Origin: Verrucomicrobiaceae bacterium | GTDB lineage: Bacteria; Verrucomicrobiota; Verrucomicrobiia; Verrucomicrobiales; Verrucomicrobiaceae | Length of the DNA: 64,000 nt | Direction: 5' to 3' | Assembly (NCBI GenBank): GCA_024232965.1 | Contig: JACKQF010000006.1 | Span: 362,578-426,577, forward strand | In this document: piece after piece, positions 51,543 through 60,403 of the stretch | How the letters are laid out: every line of letters begins with the position of its first letter | Position numbering within the stretch: the first letter of the stretch is position 1 | Notes under the pieces: generated by a model | The model's input: the letters and a program-made list of their open reading frames with translations, nothing else | Databases searched by the model: none | Told to the model about the DNA's origin: nothing | Made by a program: the position numbers and the translations under genes

Positions 51543-53278
51543 GGCTGACCTCCCTTCTTCGAGATCACAGGTAGAATGAGTCGTGACGCGGTTTCGCCGC
51601 CGTGGTGGATCGTTTGCTTGGCGGTTTTCAATTCGGCATCGGCGTTCTGATCCGCGGCGGTGTTGTGATTGCGGTCGTAGTTTGGGAAATCGCTGCTGGT
51701 GATGTCGACCCGAATGCGGTGGCCGACTTGGAACTCGTTCGAGGTGGGGCGCAGTTGGAGGCGATACTCGACGACCACGCCGGGCGTAATCGGATTGGGC
51801 TTATCGAGACCATCGCGGTATCGTGCGCGCACCATCCCGGACGCGATGTCACGATTGCTGCCGTCGGGAGCCACATCGATGAGCTTGACGAAGAAATCGG
51901 TGTCAGGCGCGCTCGATGCCGCATGGAGAATGACTTCGGGATAGCCGGTGACTTCCAGCGGTGCTGTGAGTGGCTCTGTTTGATAAACAAGGATGTCGCG
52001 GCGCTTCGCAAGCGGTGCTTGATCCGCTGGTAGCGTGAATAGTTGAGGACTCCACAAGGTCGGCACGGGGTTGTTCGGATCGTAGGTGTAGCTGTCTTGG
52101 GCGGGCGTGGGTGAATCAGATGTGAGCGCGCCATCGCCTGCGGGTGTGTTGGCTTTGCCGCCGCTGTGGAGATACAAAGTGTGAGGCGTCGCACGTGTGG
52201 GTGGCCACTCTTGTTCGTCGCGCCACTGGTTGGCACCCATGACGAAGATGCGCACAGGGGCGTCTTGGTTGACGCCGTTGGCCTTGCCTTTGAGCCAGTA
52301 GTCAAAGTAGCGAATCTCGGTCTGCACGACGTCCAGCGACGCACTTTTGCCAAAGTCCACATCGCCGACCTTGCTCTTGCCATGACCGGTGTGGCTCCAG
52401 GGGCCGATGATCAGGCGCTGACCATCCCGAGCTGCCTCGGTCCTCCCCACTCGCCGCATGGCGCGATGGATCTCAATGCCATCATTGCAGTGATCGAACC
52501 AACCGACGATGTCGAGATTTGGCACGCTGACCTCTGGGCACTTTTCCACGAACTGCCATGGATCGAGGTGCGGTGCGCGCAGCCAGGCGTCCACGGCATC
52601 TTTTTCATCCTCAAAGACGTTCTTCGGAAGATTTAGCCACGGCAGGAAATGCAGTAGCCGATCGCCTTCGCCATCCTTCCAGAGTTTGCTGGCTTCCGCT
52701 TTTGATTTCACGCCATCCGCGCCAGATCGCAGTCGCATGTCAGGCGACATGCCTGCATAGAACCAATTCAAACGCCGCCCCGGTCGGATGGTGCCCGGGC
52801 CTTCGAGAGCGGTGAGACTGGCGGGGATGGACTCCGCCGCCATGCATACCAGCGATGGCGGACGCAGCGCTGCGAGCCGCCATTGCAGGAAGGCATTGTA
52901 GGAAATACCAAAAGTGCCGACCTTGCCGTTGCATCCGGGCAGCCTTGCCGCCCACTCCACGGTGTCGTAACCATCCTCGGCATCGTGCGTGTCGAATCGG
53001 TAAAACGACTCCCACTTTCCCTCCGATGCATAGCGTCCCCGCGCATCTTGGCGCACCACGATGTAGCCCGCCTTGGTGTAAGCATCCATCTTCGGCTGGC
53101 CTTTGCCGTAGGGAGTGCGCAGCACCAGTGCGGGATACGAACCCTGTGCCTCCGGGCGATAAATGTCGGCGCGCAGGACTACTCCATCACGCATCGGCAC
53201 CGCGACATCACGCTCGATCTGCGTGGCCGCTGCTGGCAGCGCGGCGAGCAGAAGAAAGAAAAGGAGGCGTGAGGTCAT
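51539..53278 (-). CDS. Exported CocE/NonD-family hydrolase (S15-like)
   Basis: A 579-residue exported hydrolase (signal 1-18). The N-terminal alpha/beta domain has ALVLRTPYGKGQ, VRQDARGRYASEG and the nucleophile motif GTFGISYNAFLQ; a Ser is kept, but the usual SYGG-like follow-up is NAF. An Asp in GWFDHCNDG and a His in IGPWSHTGHG follow, then the C-terminal beta domain (VTGYPEVILHAASSAPDTDFFVKL). Relatives cut cocaine esters, cephalosporin esters or peptides, so the substrate is open. Confidence 0.9.
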   Translation of the reverse strand: MTSRLLFFLLLAALPAAATQIERDVAVPMRDGVVLRADIYRPEAQGSYPALVLRTPYGKGQPKMDAYTKAGYIVVRQDARGRYASEGKWESFYRFDTHDAEDGYDTVEWAARLPGCNGKVGTFGISYNAFLQWRLAALRPPSLVCMAAESIPASLTALEGPGTIRPGRRLNWFYAGMSPDMRLRSGADGVKSKAEASKLWKDGEGDRLLHFLPWLNLPKNVFEDEKDAVDAWLRAPHLDPWQFVEKCPEVSVPNLDIVGWFDHCNDGIEIHRAMRRVGRTEAARDGQRLIIGPWSHTGHGKSKVGDVDFGKSASLDVVQTEIRYFDYWLKGKANGVNQDAPVRIFVMGANQWRDEQEWPPTRATPHTLYLHSGGKANTPAGDGALTSDSPTPAQDSYTYDPNNPVPTLWSPQLFTLPADQAPLAKRRDILVYQTEPLTAPLEVTGYPEVILHAASSAPDTDFFVKLIDVAPDGSNRDIASGMVRARYRDGLDKPNPITPGVVVEYRLQLRPTSNEFQVGHRIRVDITSSDFPNYDRNHNTAADQNADAELKTAKQTIHHGGETASRLILPVISKKGGQP

Positions 53279-53290
53279 GGTCGTGGCTGA

Positions 53291-54658
53291 TTAGGGTGCA
53301 AGTTCCTTGAGCAATTTCAACGCAGCTTCGACGAGCGCCTCACCAGAGCCTTGGGCACAACGGGCGCTGACGACTTCGTAGTTGCCCTGGGGATAAGCGC
53401 GGCTGTCGGGGATGTAGCCGATGCTGCCGTTGGCGAGTTCGGCGATCATCGTGTGCTTGAACGGCGACTGCTTTTTAAGCGCGAGCCCGAGTTCAACAAA
53501 GATCTCGCCCGGCAACGCGACAATGGCGGCTTCATCACTGAAGGCGATGGCCTGCACTTCGACGCTGAGCGGTTCGTCTTGCTTGCCGATGGTTTCCAGA
53601 ATGCACACGGCCTCAGCCATGGTGACGGTGCCGAGGTTCTTGGTGACCATGCGAGTCGCGATGTCCTTAGCCTTTTCGATTTCAGCCTCGGTGTAGCTGC
53701 GGCGTTGCAGGGTGACACGGATGGAAGCGATGCGTGGAGCGAAGGTCTTCAAGGGTTTCAAAGTGGGCCACGCGGCGTCGGTGGCGTCGGCGAGCAGGGC
53801 TCCGATTTGCAGGTGAGTGCGACGCTTGCCCGTGAAGTAGTCGTTCGGATTGATGTTGCCACAACAACCGTTGGCGAAAACGGAGATCATGTCTGGACCA
53901 TGGCGTTCGTTGATGAGCTTGGTGAACACGCCGGGGAAGTCGGCGGAGACTTTGACACCGCCGCCGACGGAGGTGGGATGCATGGCGAAGTTCAGCACAC
54001 TCGCGACGGGTCTTGGCTCTGCGGCAGTCGAGTTGAAGACGAGCACGCCGATCTCTGGATCGACGGGGCCTGCCGGACGCATGGTGGCGGGATCGAAGCT
54101 CTTCGGCTGCCAGATGGCCTGAGTGGAGCCTTCCTTCAGCACGCGACGATTGAAGCTGAGGCCCTTGCCGTCGGCGATGGTGAATGACGGCGTCACAGGC
54201 GCGAGCTTTGCCTTGGCATCATTCACAGCCTTCGCGATCAAGTCGGGCAGGGATTGCATGTAGGCCACGCCGGGCGGTGAATCGGCCTTTGTGAGCTTAT
54301 CCATGAGGTTCAGGCGCGGCAAGGTCGGGCCGGTGTGCGTGTGCGTCGCCGAGATCATGACGTGATCTCCCTCGATGCCGCACTGCTCCTGCACGGCCTT
54401 GCGCGCCGCATCGACGAGTGCCTGCGTGGTGTAAGCGACATCCAGCACCACCAGCGCTGCGTGAACGCCGTCCTGCTCCATGACGATCGTCTTGGCATAA
54501 AGAGGGTCCAACATGCCAGCGACGGCTCGCGCATGATAGTAGCCGGCCAGCGGTGTGCCGTTCTTCGGGGTGATGTCGACTTGGGCAGCCGCTGCGCGGA
54601 AGTCACCGGCGTGCAGTGAGGCGGTGAGCGTGAGGAGTGACAGGAGTGCGGGTTTCAT
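53291..54658 (-). CDS. Exported neutral/alkaline ceramidase-like protein
   Basis: A 455-residue exported protein (signal 1-17). The N-terminal non-lysosomal ceramidase domain is visible: AAAQVDITPKNGTPLAG, VLDVAYTTQAL, ISATHTHTGP (metal-binding HTHTGP), NFAMHPTSVGG and FANGCCGNINP. Verrucomicrobia carry many such proteins lacking the lipid-type C-terminal domain; they may hydrolyse other amides. It heads the four-gene minus-strand run, with a 12-base gap to the CocE-like gene. Confidence 0.9.
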   Translation of the reverse strand: MKPALLSLLTLTASLHAGDFRAAAAQVDITPKNGTPLAGYYHARAVAGMLDPLYAKTIVMEQDGVHAALVVLDVAYTTQALVDAARKAVQEQCGIEGDHVMISATHTHTGPTLPRLNLMDKLTKADSPPGVAYMQSLPDLIAKAVNDAKAKLAPVTPSFTIADGKGLSFNRRVLKEGSTQAIWQPKSFDPATMRPAGPVDPEIGVLVFNSTAAEPRPVASVLNFAMHPTSVGGGVKVSADFPGVFTKLINERHGPDMISVFANGCCGNINPNDYFTGKRRTHLQIGALLADATDAAWPTLKPLKTFAPRIASIRVTLQRRSYTEAEIEKAKDIATRMVTKNLGTVTMAEAVCILETIGKQDEPLSVEVQAIAFSDEAAIVALPGEIFVELGLALKKQSPFKHTMIAELANGSIGYIPDSRAYPQGNYEVVSARCAQGSGEALVEAALKLLKELAP

Positions 54659-54888
54659 GCGGCTTGGAAGGGCAGGCGCCCGTATGCGGTTGGCTTTGGT
54701 TTTGGGCAGCATGGCACACTGACGAACGAAAACCAAGCACATGAAGCCACATCACGTCTTCCCGGCGCGATGAGGCTCGCGCGGGCTTGAAAGTGGCGCA
54801 AAGTCTGATCAGCTAGATCGATCCGCCTGATCTCAACCTGACGTGGTCATCGCCCCCACGCAATCATCCACGCCTCAGTGTGAAGCCG

Positions 54889-55191
54889 CTAGACCGGAGT
54901 GATTTCGAACCACCCGTTCACCTTGAGATTGTGATTGGTATTGGCTGCGGTCTTGAGGAGTTCCTTGAGTTCGCGGTTGAGCTCCTCAAGCTCCTGAATG
55001 CGCTTTTCGGAGTGTGAGTGATCGCTGCCGAAGCGCTCTTCATTGCTTAGTCTTTCCAGGCTGTGGTAGTCGATTTTGCTTTTGACGAGGGATAGCAGGA
55101 CGCGGCCAGCCTCTGTGGGAGTGAAGGTGCCGTCGATGAGCTTGAGGTGCGGTAGTTTGGTCATGGTGTTTAGTTCGATTGATTCAGCCAT
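54889..55191 (-). CDS. Small coiled-coil protein directly downstream of dabA
   Basis: A 100-residue protein I do not recognise (start ATG 55191; a GTG one codon upstream is also open). The N-terminal half holds LKLIDGTFTPTEAGRVLLSLVKSKIDYHSLERL; the middle is a charged helix (SEKRIQELEELNRELKELL) that should form a coiled coil; the end is KVNGWFEITPV. It lies 33 bases after the dabA stop on the same strand, much like the 32-base dabB-dabA gap, so it may belong to the dab operon or be an independent small gene. Confidence 0.65.
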   Translation of the reverse strand: MAESIELNTMTKLPHLKLIDGTFTPTEAGRVLLSLVKSKIDYHSLERLSNEERFGSDHSHSEKRIQELEELNRELKELLKTAANTNHNLKVNGWFEITPV

Positions 55192-55224
55192 CACGGGTGA
55201 ATGATTTTTGGGACCTCACTTTCC

Positions 55225-57720
55225 CTAGCCAGCGATGGAGGGCAGGTGATCGTCCACAGGTTCCCAGTTCGCACCCGGCTGACAGCGGAAGAAGTGTTGA
55301 CCTTCATCCTCGATGGCGAAGAGAAGCAACCACCCGTTGTCCACGAGCTGTCTCACGTTTGCGTGCTTCGCGAGGATCGCGGTGATGCGTTCGCGCGGGG
55401 CCTCGATGAAAACGTGGAGACGTAGCGGCTCGTGGACCCACTTGGTGCCATCGTGGACGGACTGCAACGGGAGACCGGTCTGAAGATCGCCCCCATTCCC
55501 CTGGCAGACGCCGAGCGTGCCGACGACGTTGTGAGTGACTTTGTCGCCGCTGCCGAAGACGCGGTTGTTCACGGTGGACGCATAATATTGGAGGTTGATC
55601 CAGTTCGCGACCACCATGGGTGCCACCATGATGAGTTCGAGCGTGCTGTCTTCCTTGTCGGAGCGGTGGTCGTAGTTATGAAGGAAGACGCGACCACCGA
55701 GGTGCGCTGCCTTGCTCCGCAGACGCGGTGCGGCCAGGAATGCGGCATTGCCCGCGAGACCCCATTCAGGCCGGACTTGCGCCCAGTCGCGACTGCGGGC
55801 CTGAACTTGCCGATCGAGATCCGGAGCAGCGCTGTCGAGTCCGAGCTGTGAGGCCCGCTCCCGCCGCGCAGCTCTTGCCGCAGTGAAGAGCCAGCTTTGC
55901 AGTTGGGCGAGGTCGCTGTGATGTGTGGCAGGCACCTCGTCGAGTTCGAAGAGCGTGACGTCGTCGGTGGTAGTGTTGTGCAGTCCGGCGAGGAAGTGTG
56001 TGTCTTCGGGAATCTGAATGCCGTGTCCGGTGAGTGCGTTGCGGACGGCGGGGTCATTGAGGATCGCCGCGCCGACGCGCGCATTGGCATCGCCAGCGTG
56101 TCCGCCGCAGGCACCGCAATCGAGTCCGGAGCCGTAGGGGTTGTTAGAGGTCTCGCTACCGTGACCGCAGAGCAAGACGAGACGCGCAAAGTTTTTTGTC
56201 AGGCCCATGTTGCGCAGCGCACCGAGGGCGAGTTGCACCCGCTCATCAGACGCGATACCCGTCATGTCTGCTGCGGATTTATCGAGCTGCGGTCTGCATG
56301 CATGTCTGTGGGCATGCTTTTCTGGTGCAGGAGCGAAGGCATCGCGGAAGAGCTTCGGACCGAAGGCAAGGCCCATGGTGTCCACAAAGGAGAAGCACGA
56401 GATGGCGGAGGTCTTGAAGGAGTTCCACGAATACTTGAGCCGCTTGCCGAGTCGCTGCCGCTTCCACGCGGAGTCGATGGCATCGGGAGTGGCCTTTCTC
56501 AGTGTCTCCCGCACACGGAAGCTGGGTGTGAGCAAGACCGGACACTGCGAGGAACCGTGGTGCTTACCGAATGGGATGTATTCGATGGGGAGTCCGAAGA
56601 AGCCGGCGAATCCGATGGTCTCTACTTTCGGCGTGGCTGCCTCCAGCGCGCGGCGGAGTATTTCTGAACGGACGTCGATGCAGAAGACTGCTTGCACGGC
56701 GGGCCGCTCTTGGCTTGGCGTTGCTTTTGCAGAACGCAGTTTCCCGATAAGCTGCCGCTGCCATGCGTTCTCATGAGCGAGCTGCCAAAGGAAGTGTGGA
56801 AGCACCTCTGGGGATTCGATGACAGCTTCAGACGTTGCCGGCCAAAACTCACGCAACGCAGGCCCATCGAATTGTGCGAGCAGCGCAGCATCGTAAGCGA
56901 GCCGAATGGCGAGCAATTGCACCAGTGCGTCGTCGCTCCGTCCGTGCATGGAGTTTTCCCTCACGCGATACTGCACGTGCCCAGCCCAGCCGCGGATGCT
57001 CATGAGCTGCCGGTGGAAAAAGTCGGCGGCGTCCGCATCGGGGAGGTCGAGCTTTTGCATCGCGTATGTGATGACCGCCTCGGCATCATCCGGCAGCATC
57101 TTGACCCATTGTCTAAAGTGGCGCAGGCCGAGCACCTCGGCATTGGCATTGATCAAGGCCTTCTCACGCCAGGCCGTATAGAGCGGCAAGGCCCGCCAGG
57201 GCAGACGCCAGGCCGATTGGTTCGCATCAAAATACTCGGAGCAAAACTGCGCGATGGTCTCGGTGACCGCCGCAGCCCACATCGTCCCGTGAGCCCCATC
57301 CACGGCCTCCGCGACCGTGAGGATACCATTCCCAGACGATGGCGATGGCTTTTCGCTCAACGCGGCCTTGAGCATCGTCACGTCGAATTCCTCCAGCGAC
57401 TCAGCCCAGGGACCGTGCAGTATCTTCCGCCCTTGGGAGAGCGCGGAATCGAGATCGACGTCAATGATCTCACCCGACACATATTTCCCGCGATAGAAGT
57501 CGAGCGGCATCTGCATGCCGCCTGGAGCGACACGCCGGACCAGTTCACAGGCATCGACGAATGGCCGTTCGGTGATCCCGACGAAGGGGTTGACTGCGAC
57601 GAAGTTTTGCAGAGGCCAGAGCGGGGCGATGCGCTTGCACGCAGCGTGGGCAGCTTCGAGAGTGGCAGCAGGACTTGTGGGCACCGTGGTGTTTAAGGTC
57701 GGAGATTCGATGAGATTCAT
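55225..57720 (-). CDS. dabA: DabA, inorganic carbon pump subunit (UPF0753/DUF2309)
   Basis: An 831-residue protein, the carbonic-anhydrase-like part of the DAB complex that traps CO2 as bicarbonate in the cytoplasm. The zinc-site residues align: C347 and D349 in VFCIDVRSE, H520 in LLCGHGS and C535 in LDCGACGG, with the same spacing as C351, D353, H524 and C539 of the H. neapolitanus DabA. The start at 57720 gives the family N-terminus; the longer upstream frame runs into dabB. Confidence 0.95.
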   Translation of the reverse strand: MNLIESPTLNTTVPTSPAATLEAAHAACKRIAPLWPLQNFVAVNPFVGITERPFVDACELVRRVAPGGMQMPLDFYRGKYVSGEIIDVDLDSALSQGRKILHGPWAESLEEFDVTMLKAALSEKPSPSSGNGILTVAEAVDGAHGTMWAAAVTETIAQFCSEYFDANQSAWRLPWRALPLYTAWREKALINANAEVLGLRHFRQWVKMLPDDAEAVITYAMQKLDLPDADAADFFHRQLMSIRGWAGHVQYRVRENSMHGRSDDALVQLLAIRLAYDAALLAQFDGPALREFWPATSEAVIESPEVLPHFLWQLAHENAWQRQLIGKLRSAKATPSQERPAVQAVFCIDVRSEILRRALEAATPKVETIGFAGFFGLPIEYIPFGKHHGSSQCPVLLTPSFRVRETLRKATPDAIDSAWKRQRLGKRLKYSWNSFKTSAISCFSFVDTMGLAFGPKLFRDAFAPAPEKHAHRHACRPQLDKSAADMTGIASDERVQLALGALRNMGLTKNFARLVLLCGHGSETSNNPYGSGLDCGACGGHAGDANARVGAAILNDPAVRNALTGHGIQIPEDTHFLAGLHNTTTDDVTLFELDEVPATHHSDLAQLQSWLFTAARAARRERASQLGLDSAAPDLDRQVQARSRDWAQVRPEWGLAGNAAFLAAPRLRSKAAHLGGRVFLHNYDHRSDKEDSTLELIMVAPMVVANWINLQYYASTVNNRVFGSGDKVTHNVVGTLGVCQGNGGDLQTGLPLQSVHDGTKWVHEPLRLHVFIEAPRERITAILAKHANVRQLVDNGWLLLFAIEDEGQHFFRCQPGANWEPVDDHLPSIAG

Positions 57721-57752
57721 TGGAGTGTTCTTGTGGATTGAGGGTTGAAGTT

Positions 57753-59366
57753 TCAAAGGGTAGGTTTGCCCGTGAGGGCCAGCGTCAGCCGATTGGCGAT
57801 AGTGCCGAGATAAAAGCCCTGCGAGGAATGGACGTAGAATGCCCTCCCGAGACGCGTGGCAGACCAACTTGGGAGCATCGATTGCAAGATCAGCACCGCC
57901 ATGAAGAGCATGACGACCAGCGCCATCACGCCGTATTCGATCGGCGAGCGCACTGGCGCATAGTTTGCGACAGAGGACGCCAACAGGGTCTCGAAAGCTG
58001 AGTGGACTCCGAAATAGATGGTGGCAGCACCCGCACCCAAGAGCAGACCCCAACCGACTAGCGAGCCTCGATGCGAGGACGCCCAGAGATTCCACAGCAG
58101 ATACGCGAGCGCCATCATGAACACAGCGCCGAGCAGCAGCACGCCAGCGCTACTAGTGAGGCTGAGCCCGAAGAGCATGCCGATGCCCCACGTCAGCGCC
58201 ACCGCAGAGCCGAGCGTGCCGAGGAGAATGAGGGGATGAGCGGAGGGCCGCTCCGACGGCACCCAGGCCGCCCGCGTCATGCTGACGATACTGCCGGAAG
58301 AAAGAAAGGCGTGGGCCTTGTAAAGTGAGTGCGCCACGATGTGCAGCACCGCCAGCGCGAAGGCTCCCAGCCCGCACTGGAGCATCATGAAACCCATCTG
58401 CGCGATGGTCGAGTAGGCGAGCGAGCGCTTCACACTGGTCTGCGTCAGCATGATCATTGAGGCAAAGAGCGCCGTGAATGCGCCGACAAGAGCCAGGGCA
58501 TTCAGCGCTGCCGGGGAGCCCGCGATGATGGGGCTGAGCCGCACGACAAGGAAACCGCCCGCATTGATAATGCCTGCGTGCATCAGCGCGGACACGGGCG
58601 TTGGCGTCTCCATCGTGTCTGGCAGCCAGCTATGGAAAGGGAACTGCGCCGACTTTAGCAGCGCACATCCGACAAGGAGCATACTGGTCCATCCTAGACA
58701 CGCTGAATGCTCGCTGCCGTGGGCTCGGAGCGTATCGGCAGCGGTGAACATTTCTGCGAAGTTCCAAGTGCCAAAGCATTGCCAAGTGGCGACGAGTGCA
58801 CCGACGAGACAAGCATCGCCGAGTCGGCTGAAGAGGAACTTCTTCCGCGCGGCGAGCATCGCCATAGGCCGGTCCGGGTAGAAGGTGAGCAGCTTGTGCA
58901 GGCTCAAACTCGTCGCCACCCAAGCGAGAGCAAATAGCAGGAGATTGCCGGAGATCGTCAGCAGCAGCACGGAGCCAATCGTCACGCACAACCACCTGAT
59001 GAAGCGCCCCTGCTGCGGATCACCCGCGAGGTAATTGCCAGAGTAACGCACTCCCACCGCACCAAGGAAGGTGACCAGCAGCAGCATAACGGCAGAGAGT
59101 GTGTCGAAGTAGATATCGATCCGCAGGGCCTCATCACCCGCCACCTTGACCATCAGCGGGCCAGCCAAGAAGCGCCCGATGAGCACCAACACCGCAAGCC
59201 CAAACACACCCAACGAAACCCATGAGGCCAGACGGGCGAACCGCCGACCCATGCTGTTTGCAAGATGTGTGGGAACGAGAAGTGCCATGAGTAGCGCCAG
59301 AGGGCAGGCCGCAACTGCGGCGAGATGAAGCAAGGGGTAAGGAGAGTCGGTGGGCATTGGATTCAT
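57753..59366 (-). CDS. dabB: DabB, membrane subunit of the inorganic carbon pump (NuoL-like)
   Basis: A 537-residue polytopic protein of the proton-pumping NADH-quinone oxidoreductase subunit 5 family: about 14 helices, including LGWTSMLLVGCALLKSAQFPFHSWLPDTMETPTPVSALMHAGIINAGGFL and TSVKRSLAYSTIAQMGFMML. Paired with DabA it is thought to couple the proton motive force to CO2 hydration. It is the first gene of the dabB-dabA operon, 85 bases from the divergent LysR gene. Confidence 0.93.
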   Translation of the reverse strand: MNPMPTDSPYPLLHLAAVAACPLALLMALLVPTHLANSMGRRFARLASWVSLGVFGLAVLVLIGRFLAGPLMVKVAGDEALRIDIYFDTLSAVMLLLVTFLGAVGVRYSGNYLAGDPQQGRFIRWLCVTIGSVLLLTISGNLLLFALAWVATSLSLHKLLTFYPDRPMAMLAARKKFLFSRLGDACLVGALVATWQCFGTWNFAEMFTAADTLRAHGSEHSACLGWTSMLLVGCALLKSAQFPFHSWLPDTMETPTPVSALMHAGIINAGGFLVVRLSPIIAGSPAALNALALVGAFTALFASMIMLTQTSVKRSLAYSTIAQMGFMMLQCGLGAFALAVLHIVAHSLYKAHAFLSSGSIVSMTRAAWVPSERPSAHPLILLGTLGSAVALTWGIGMLFGLSLTSSAGVLLLGAVFMMALAYLLWNLWASSHRGSLVGWGLLLGAGAATIYFGVHSAFETLLASSVANYAPVRSPIEYGVMALVVMLFMAVLILQSMLPSWSATRLGRAFYVHSSQGFYLGTIANRLTLALTGKPTL

Positions 59367-59451
59367 AAAGTGGCCCGACCTTTCTCCGGAAGCCTTCGTT
59401 CCATCCAATATACCTTTTGCAGATTATCGTTCTGTTTAGTAGAAGGATAAA
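59367..59451. promoter_or_regulatory. Divergent LysR/dabB control region
   Basis: This 85-base AT-richer gap separates dabB and the lysR gene, so it must hold both promoters and the LysR-type operator. A T-N11-A element occurs (T59411 to A59423), but its arms hardly match, so it is only a candidate. AGAAGGA at 59441-59447 is a good ribosome binding site for lysR. Confidence 0.4.
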
Positions 59452-60333
59452 ATGTCGTTTCTAAACTACAATCACCTCCGATACTTCCGCGCCATCGCCA
59501 ACGAAGGCAGCCTGACCCGAGCCGCCGAACGACTGAAACTTTCGCAGTCCGCGCTGAGCACTCAGCTCCGCAGTCTCGAGGAAAGTCTCGGCCAGCCCTT
59601 GTTTCTTCGTCAAAACAAATCTCTAGTCCTCACGGAGGCTGGTCGCATCGCGCTTGACTACGCGCAGTCTATTTTCCGCTCTGGCGAGGAACTCGTGGAC
59701 GTGCTGCAAAACCAAGCTTCGGGTCGCCGCCATGTCCTCCGCATTGGTGCCGTCGCGACACTCTCGCGCAATTTCCAGCTTGCGCTGCTGCGTCCGCTCA
59801 TTGGTCGCAGCGATGTGGAGTTGATCATCCGGTCCGGCAACCTGCGCGATCTGCTCGCCCAACTCCGGGCACACACACTCGATGCCGTGTTATCCAATCT
59901 GCCCGTGCCTCGAGATGCGGAAACCAAGTGGCACAGCCATCTTCTCGATGAGCAACCGGTCAGTCTTGTGGGCCGACGCACACGGAAGAAGTTTAGCTTT
60001 CCCGAGGACCTGCGCACCACACCTCTCATTCTCCCCAGTCTCGATAGCAACATCCGTGTCGCCTTCGACTTAGTGCTCGAACAATTCGGCATTCGCCCCA
60101 TCATCGCTGCCGAAGTGGACGACATGGCAATGCTGCGCTTGCTCGCCCGGGAAGGTGCTGGTTTGGCACTCGTGCCACCAGTTGTGGTGCGGGGAGAGCT
60201 GGACAGTGGCCACTTAGTCGAGCTCCATCAGGTGGCAGGAATCCGAGAGAGCTTTTACGCGATCACGCCGAGCCGACGATTTCCAAACCCGGTGCTGCGT
60301 GAGCTTCTGCAACGTGACAGGAAGGACGGCTAA
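59452..60333 (+). CDS. LysR-type transcriptional regulator, divergent from dabBA
   Basis: A 293-residue LysR regulator. The N-terminal helix-turn-helix (LNYNHLRYFRAIANEGSLTRAAERLKLSQSALSTQLRSLEESLG) is of the NhaR/CbbR-like type; a substrate-binding-like co-inducer domain follows. A strong SD (AGAAGGA, five bases before ATG) is visible. The divergent position next to dabB mirrors the LysR gene beside the dab1 locus of Halothiobacillus neapolitanus, so it probably controls dabBA by inorganic carbon or a related signal. Confidence 0.93.
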   Translation: MSFLNYNHLRYFRAIANEGSLTRAAERLKLSQSALSTQLRSLEESLGQPLFLRQNKSLVLTEAGRIALDYAQSIFRSGEELVDVLQNQASGRRHVLRIGAVATLSRNFQLALLRPLIGRSDVELIIRSGNLRDLLAQLRAHTLDAVLSNLPVPRDAETKWHSHLLDEQPVSLVGRRTRKKFSFPEDLRTTPLILPSLDSNIRVAFDLVLEQFGIRPIIAAEVDDMAMLRLLAREGAGLALVPPVVVRGELDSGHLVELHQVAGIRESFYAITPSRRFPNPVLRELLQRDRKDG

Positions 60334-60403
60334 CAAACGCATGCGATGTCAAGACCTCACCACTTCCTTATGAGAGAGAGAAGCTAATTGGCGGCGGTGG
60401 TTT

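Noticed and set aside
59411..59423. T-N11-A as a definite LysR operator
   Set aside because: The flanking arms barely match, so only the general control region is reported.
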